Shown here one piece after another: positions 62,293 through 64,000 of a stretch of 64,000 nucleotides of DNA. The translations under genes were made by a program, and so were the position numbers. Position 1 is the stretch's first letter. Each line of letters opens with the position of its first letter. This DNA is from Methylocystis sp. SC2. GTDB lineage: Bacteria; Pseudomonadota; Alphaproteobacteria; Rhizobiales; Beijerinckiaceae. A model generated the notes under the pieces. The model worked only from the letters and a program-made list of their open reading frames with translations. It had not been told where the DNA came from and did no database searches. The stretch spans positions 1,396,501 to 1,460,500 of the forward strand of contig NC_018485.1 in the NCBI RefSeq assembly GCF_000304315.1, given 5' to 3'.

Positions 62293-63590
62293 CAAGCGCG
62301 CCGCTGTGGCGCGGATACTGGTTCCTGTTCGCCAGCACTTCCGTTGCCGCCTTCATTATGCAAATCGATCTCGCCATGGTCGCGAGACTGGGCGGCCGCG
62401 CGTCGGGAGCCTATGCGATTCTGATGCGCATCGCGCTGCTCGATGTCGCGGTCACCATCGCTTGCGCCGCCGTCGCGGCGATTGCGCTCGGCCGCGCGCA
62501 AAAGAATGGCGAGCCGATCGACGCGATCGAAAAGACCTGCGCGCTCGCCCTGGCGCTGGGCGCCGCGACGGCGGTTTTCGGCTTTTTCGCCTATCCGGTC
62601 CTGCTTGGCGCGCTGATGGGCGACGCCGCGGCCGCTCCTTTTATCGGGGCGCCGATCATTTGGCTCGTCGCCGGCACGCCTTTTCGCGTCGTGTCGAATA
62701 CGCAAGGATTTTTATTGCACACGCTCGGACGCGGCGGCTCGGTGCTCACTTGGAAGCTCGCGGAAATTCCGGCGAAGGCGGCGGCCAACATTTTGTTCAT
62801 GGAGTCGCTTGGATTCGGTTTCGCCGGCTGTTTTCTGGCGGGCTGCGTCGTTGCGGCCGCCTCGTCGCTCTGGCTGTGGACGCGGCTGGAAGCGCATGGC
62901 GCGCGTAGAATGCGCGTCCCGGAAATCGCATTCGTCCGCTCTTTTCTGAGCGGAACCTTTTGGGAAGCGTTGCGCGTGCTCGCCCCGCGGGCGGCGATGC
63001 TCTTCACGCTGGCCCTCTTTTCGCTCCCCTGGCAGAACGGCGCCAACGGCCAGCGTCTCGACTCCTTCGCCGCCGCCCAAACTTTCATGCTGTTCGTAAT
63101 TGGTCCGCTGATTACGCTGACCCGCTTTATCGCCATCCGCCTTCCGGCGAAAGCTCACGGCGACTGGACGCCGGCGCTCGCGCCAATGGTGCGGCTCGGC
63201 GCGCCGATCACACTGGCCGCCGCAGCCATACTGCTGTTCGGGCGCGATTGGATCGGCGCAGCCTTTTACCGCCAACATGGAGCCTGGTGGTCCGTATTCG
63301 TCGCCTGCTTGGCGCTCTCCCTGCCAATCCGTTTCGTCGGCAGTATCGTCCGAGGACTGACGCTCGCGCAGAGCTCATTCGCAGAACTGACCTCTGTCGA
63401 TGTGCTCGCGCAGTGGCTCATCGCGCCGCTGTTCATTTTATTTGGACTCGCCGTGAACCGTCCGGAGATCGCCTATCAATCTCTGATCTGGCCTGAAGCC
63501 CTCGCCGTTTTCTTGATCTGGCTTAACCTTCGATCCGCGCCCGAGGAGCCGGCTGGCGTCCCGTTGCGCTTGAAAGGACGTGTCCAATGA
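62289..63590 (+). CDS. mbnM: MbnM, MATE-family exporter
   Basis: 433 aa multidrug/oligosaccharide-type MATE transporter with about 12 membrane helices. N-terminus FASTSVAAFIMQIDLAMVARLGGR, then GRAQKNGEPIDAIEKTCALALALGA, IGAPIIWLVAGTPFRVVSNTQGFLLHTLGRGG and LNLRSAPEEPAGVPL at the C-terminus. Presumably exports methanobactin. ATGA overlaps at both ends show tight translational coupling with mbnC and mbnF. Confidence 0.93.
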   Translation: MTSAPLWRGYWFLFASTSVAAFIMQIDLAMVARLGGRASGAYAILMRIALLDVAVTIACAAVAAIALGRAQKNGEPIDAIEKTCALALALGAATAVFGFFAYPVLLGALMGDAAAAPFIGAPIIWLVAGTPFRVVSNTQGFLLHTLGRGGSVLTWKLAEIPAKAAANILFMESLGFGFAGCFLAGCVVAAASSLWLWTRLEAHGARRMRVPEIAFVRSFLSGTFWEALRVLAPRAAMLFTLALFSLPWQNGANGQRLDSFAAAQTFMLFVIGPLITLTRFIAIRLPAKAHGDWTPALAPMVRLGAPITLAAAAILLFGRDWIGAAFYRQHGAWWSVFVACLALSLPIRFVGSIVRGLTLAQSSFAELTSVDVLAQWLIAPLFILFGLAVNRPEIAYQSLIWPEALAVFLIWLNLRSAPEEPAGVPLRLKGRVQ

Positions 63591-64000
63591 GCGTGGAACG
63601 AGTCCCTGTTCTCATTGTCGGCGCAGGCTATGCCGGGCTCTCCGCGGCGACGCTCCTCGCCTGGCGCGGCGTTCCTTGCATCCTCGTGGAGCGACGCGCG
63701 TCACCGTCGCGGCTGCCCAAAGCGCATGGGATCAACCGCCGCAGCATGGAAGTGCTGCGCGTCGTCCCCGGCTTGGAGGATGCGCTGTTCGCGGCAAGCC
63801 GCACCGGCGCAAACGATACGACGGTCATCATTGCGGAAACCGTTACGGGGCCGGCGATTGAGACGCTGGTGACCAAGATGTCGCTTGATGCGACTCGCGT
63901 GTCGCCGAGCAAGATATGCGCCGCGGGCCAGGATCGGGTCGAGCCCGTGCTGCTGCGCTTCGCTCGCGAGAACGGCGCCGATATCAGATTTTCCACGGCG
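63587..64000 (+). CDS. mbnF: MbnF, FAD-dependent oxidoreductase, 5' part
   Basis: 138 codons visible; the gene runs off the window. FAD-binding GxGxxG: MSVERVPVLIVGAGYAGLSAATLLAWRG, then ILVERRASPSRLPKAHGINRRSMEVLR, typical of PHBH-type (class A) flavin monooxygenases. In group II Methylocystis clusters MbnF is tied to conversion of an oxazolone to a different ring; treat the exact step as recalled, not shown. Further group II genes should lie beyond the edge. Confidence 0.9.
   Translation, partial: MSVERVPVLIVGAGYAGLSAATLLAWRGVPCILVERRASPSRLPKAHGINRRSMEVLRVVPGLEDALFAASRTGANDTTVIIAETVTGPAIETLVTKMSLDATRVSPSKICAAGQDRVEPVLLRFARENGADIRFSTA

Noticed and set aside
1..64000. CRISPR array, tRNA or rRNA genes, prophage
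   Set aside because: No regularly spaced repeats, no cloverleaf-type or rRNA stretches and no phage gene block were recognised by eye.

Overview
The window (about 65% G+C by eye) comes from an alphaproteobacterial methylotroph, most likely a Methylocystis-type methanotroph. The evidence is the tetrahydromethanopterin C1 genes (mch, orf5/orf7-like genes, two fae), a lanthanide-type XoxF methanol dehydrogenase cluster, and above all a methanobactin (mbn) cluster whose precursor peptide resembles those of Methylocystis group II methanobactins. No rRNA, tRNA or CRISPR array was seen.

Layout. 1-7.9 kb: 3' end of groEL with a strong terminator, a LysR regulator divergent from a haloacid dehalogenase, an SDR, a YciE/F-type ferritin-like protein, a small cytochrome oxidase subunit IV-like protein, and the pntAA-pntAB-pntB transhydrogenase operon. 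8-17 kb ('locus A'): a TonB-dependent receptor, two divergently transcribed DUF2946-like Cys proteins, exbB-exbD-tonB, two exported TonB-C-terminal-like proteins, a beta-propeller protein with a Met/His-rich N-terminus, and a TlpA-like thioredoxin. 17-24 kb: housekeeping and hypothetical genes (DUF4175/TIGR02302, dihydroorotase, YgfZ). 24.6-29.7 kb: mch, a RimK-like ATP-grasp gene, a CitG-like gene, fae, a fae paralogue and a HisA-like gene. 30.5-36.7 kb: xoxF-xoxG-xoxJ-CXXCW gene, divergent from a quinoprotein-associated metallo-hydrolase and a SoxYZ-like carrier. 36.7-40.7 kb: a trypsin-like protease/nuclease fusion and a sulfite oxidase gene with a one-base frameshift, next to its cytochrome. 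40.8-47 kb: cobT, fmdB-like, an IS110/IS1111 element, cobS, a J-domain gene, bolA. 47.4-51.7 kb: serC, serA, an L,D-transpeptidase, DUF971.

51.7-64 kb: the methanobactin locus. The left arm (minus strand) carries a DUF2946-like gene, mbnP, mbnH, mbnT and an mbnE-like solute-binding protein. The right arm (plus strand) carries a DUF2946-like gene, an ECF sigma factor (mbnI-like), mbnA, mbnB, mbnC, mbnM and mbnF, which runs off the window. The arms together would make, modify, export and re-import a copper-chelating peptide.

The main unusual points are: the sigma factor and mbnA lie in one uninterrupted reading frame; locus A and the mbn locus share the same mirror layout around a divergent pair of DUF2946-like genes; the IS110/IS1111 element has split a copy of a dispersed palindromic repeat, and its long non-coding end carries a 9-nt match to that target; and sorA is broken by one extra base.
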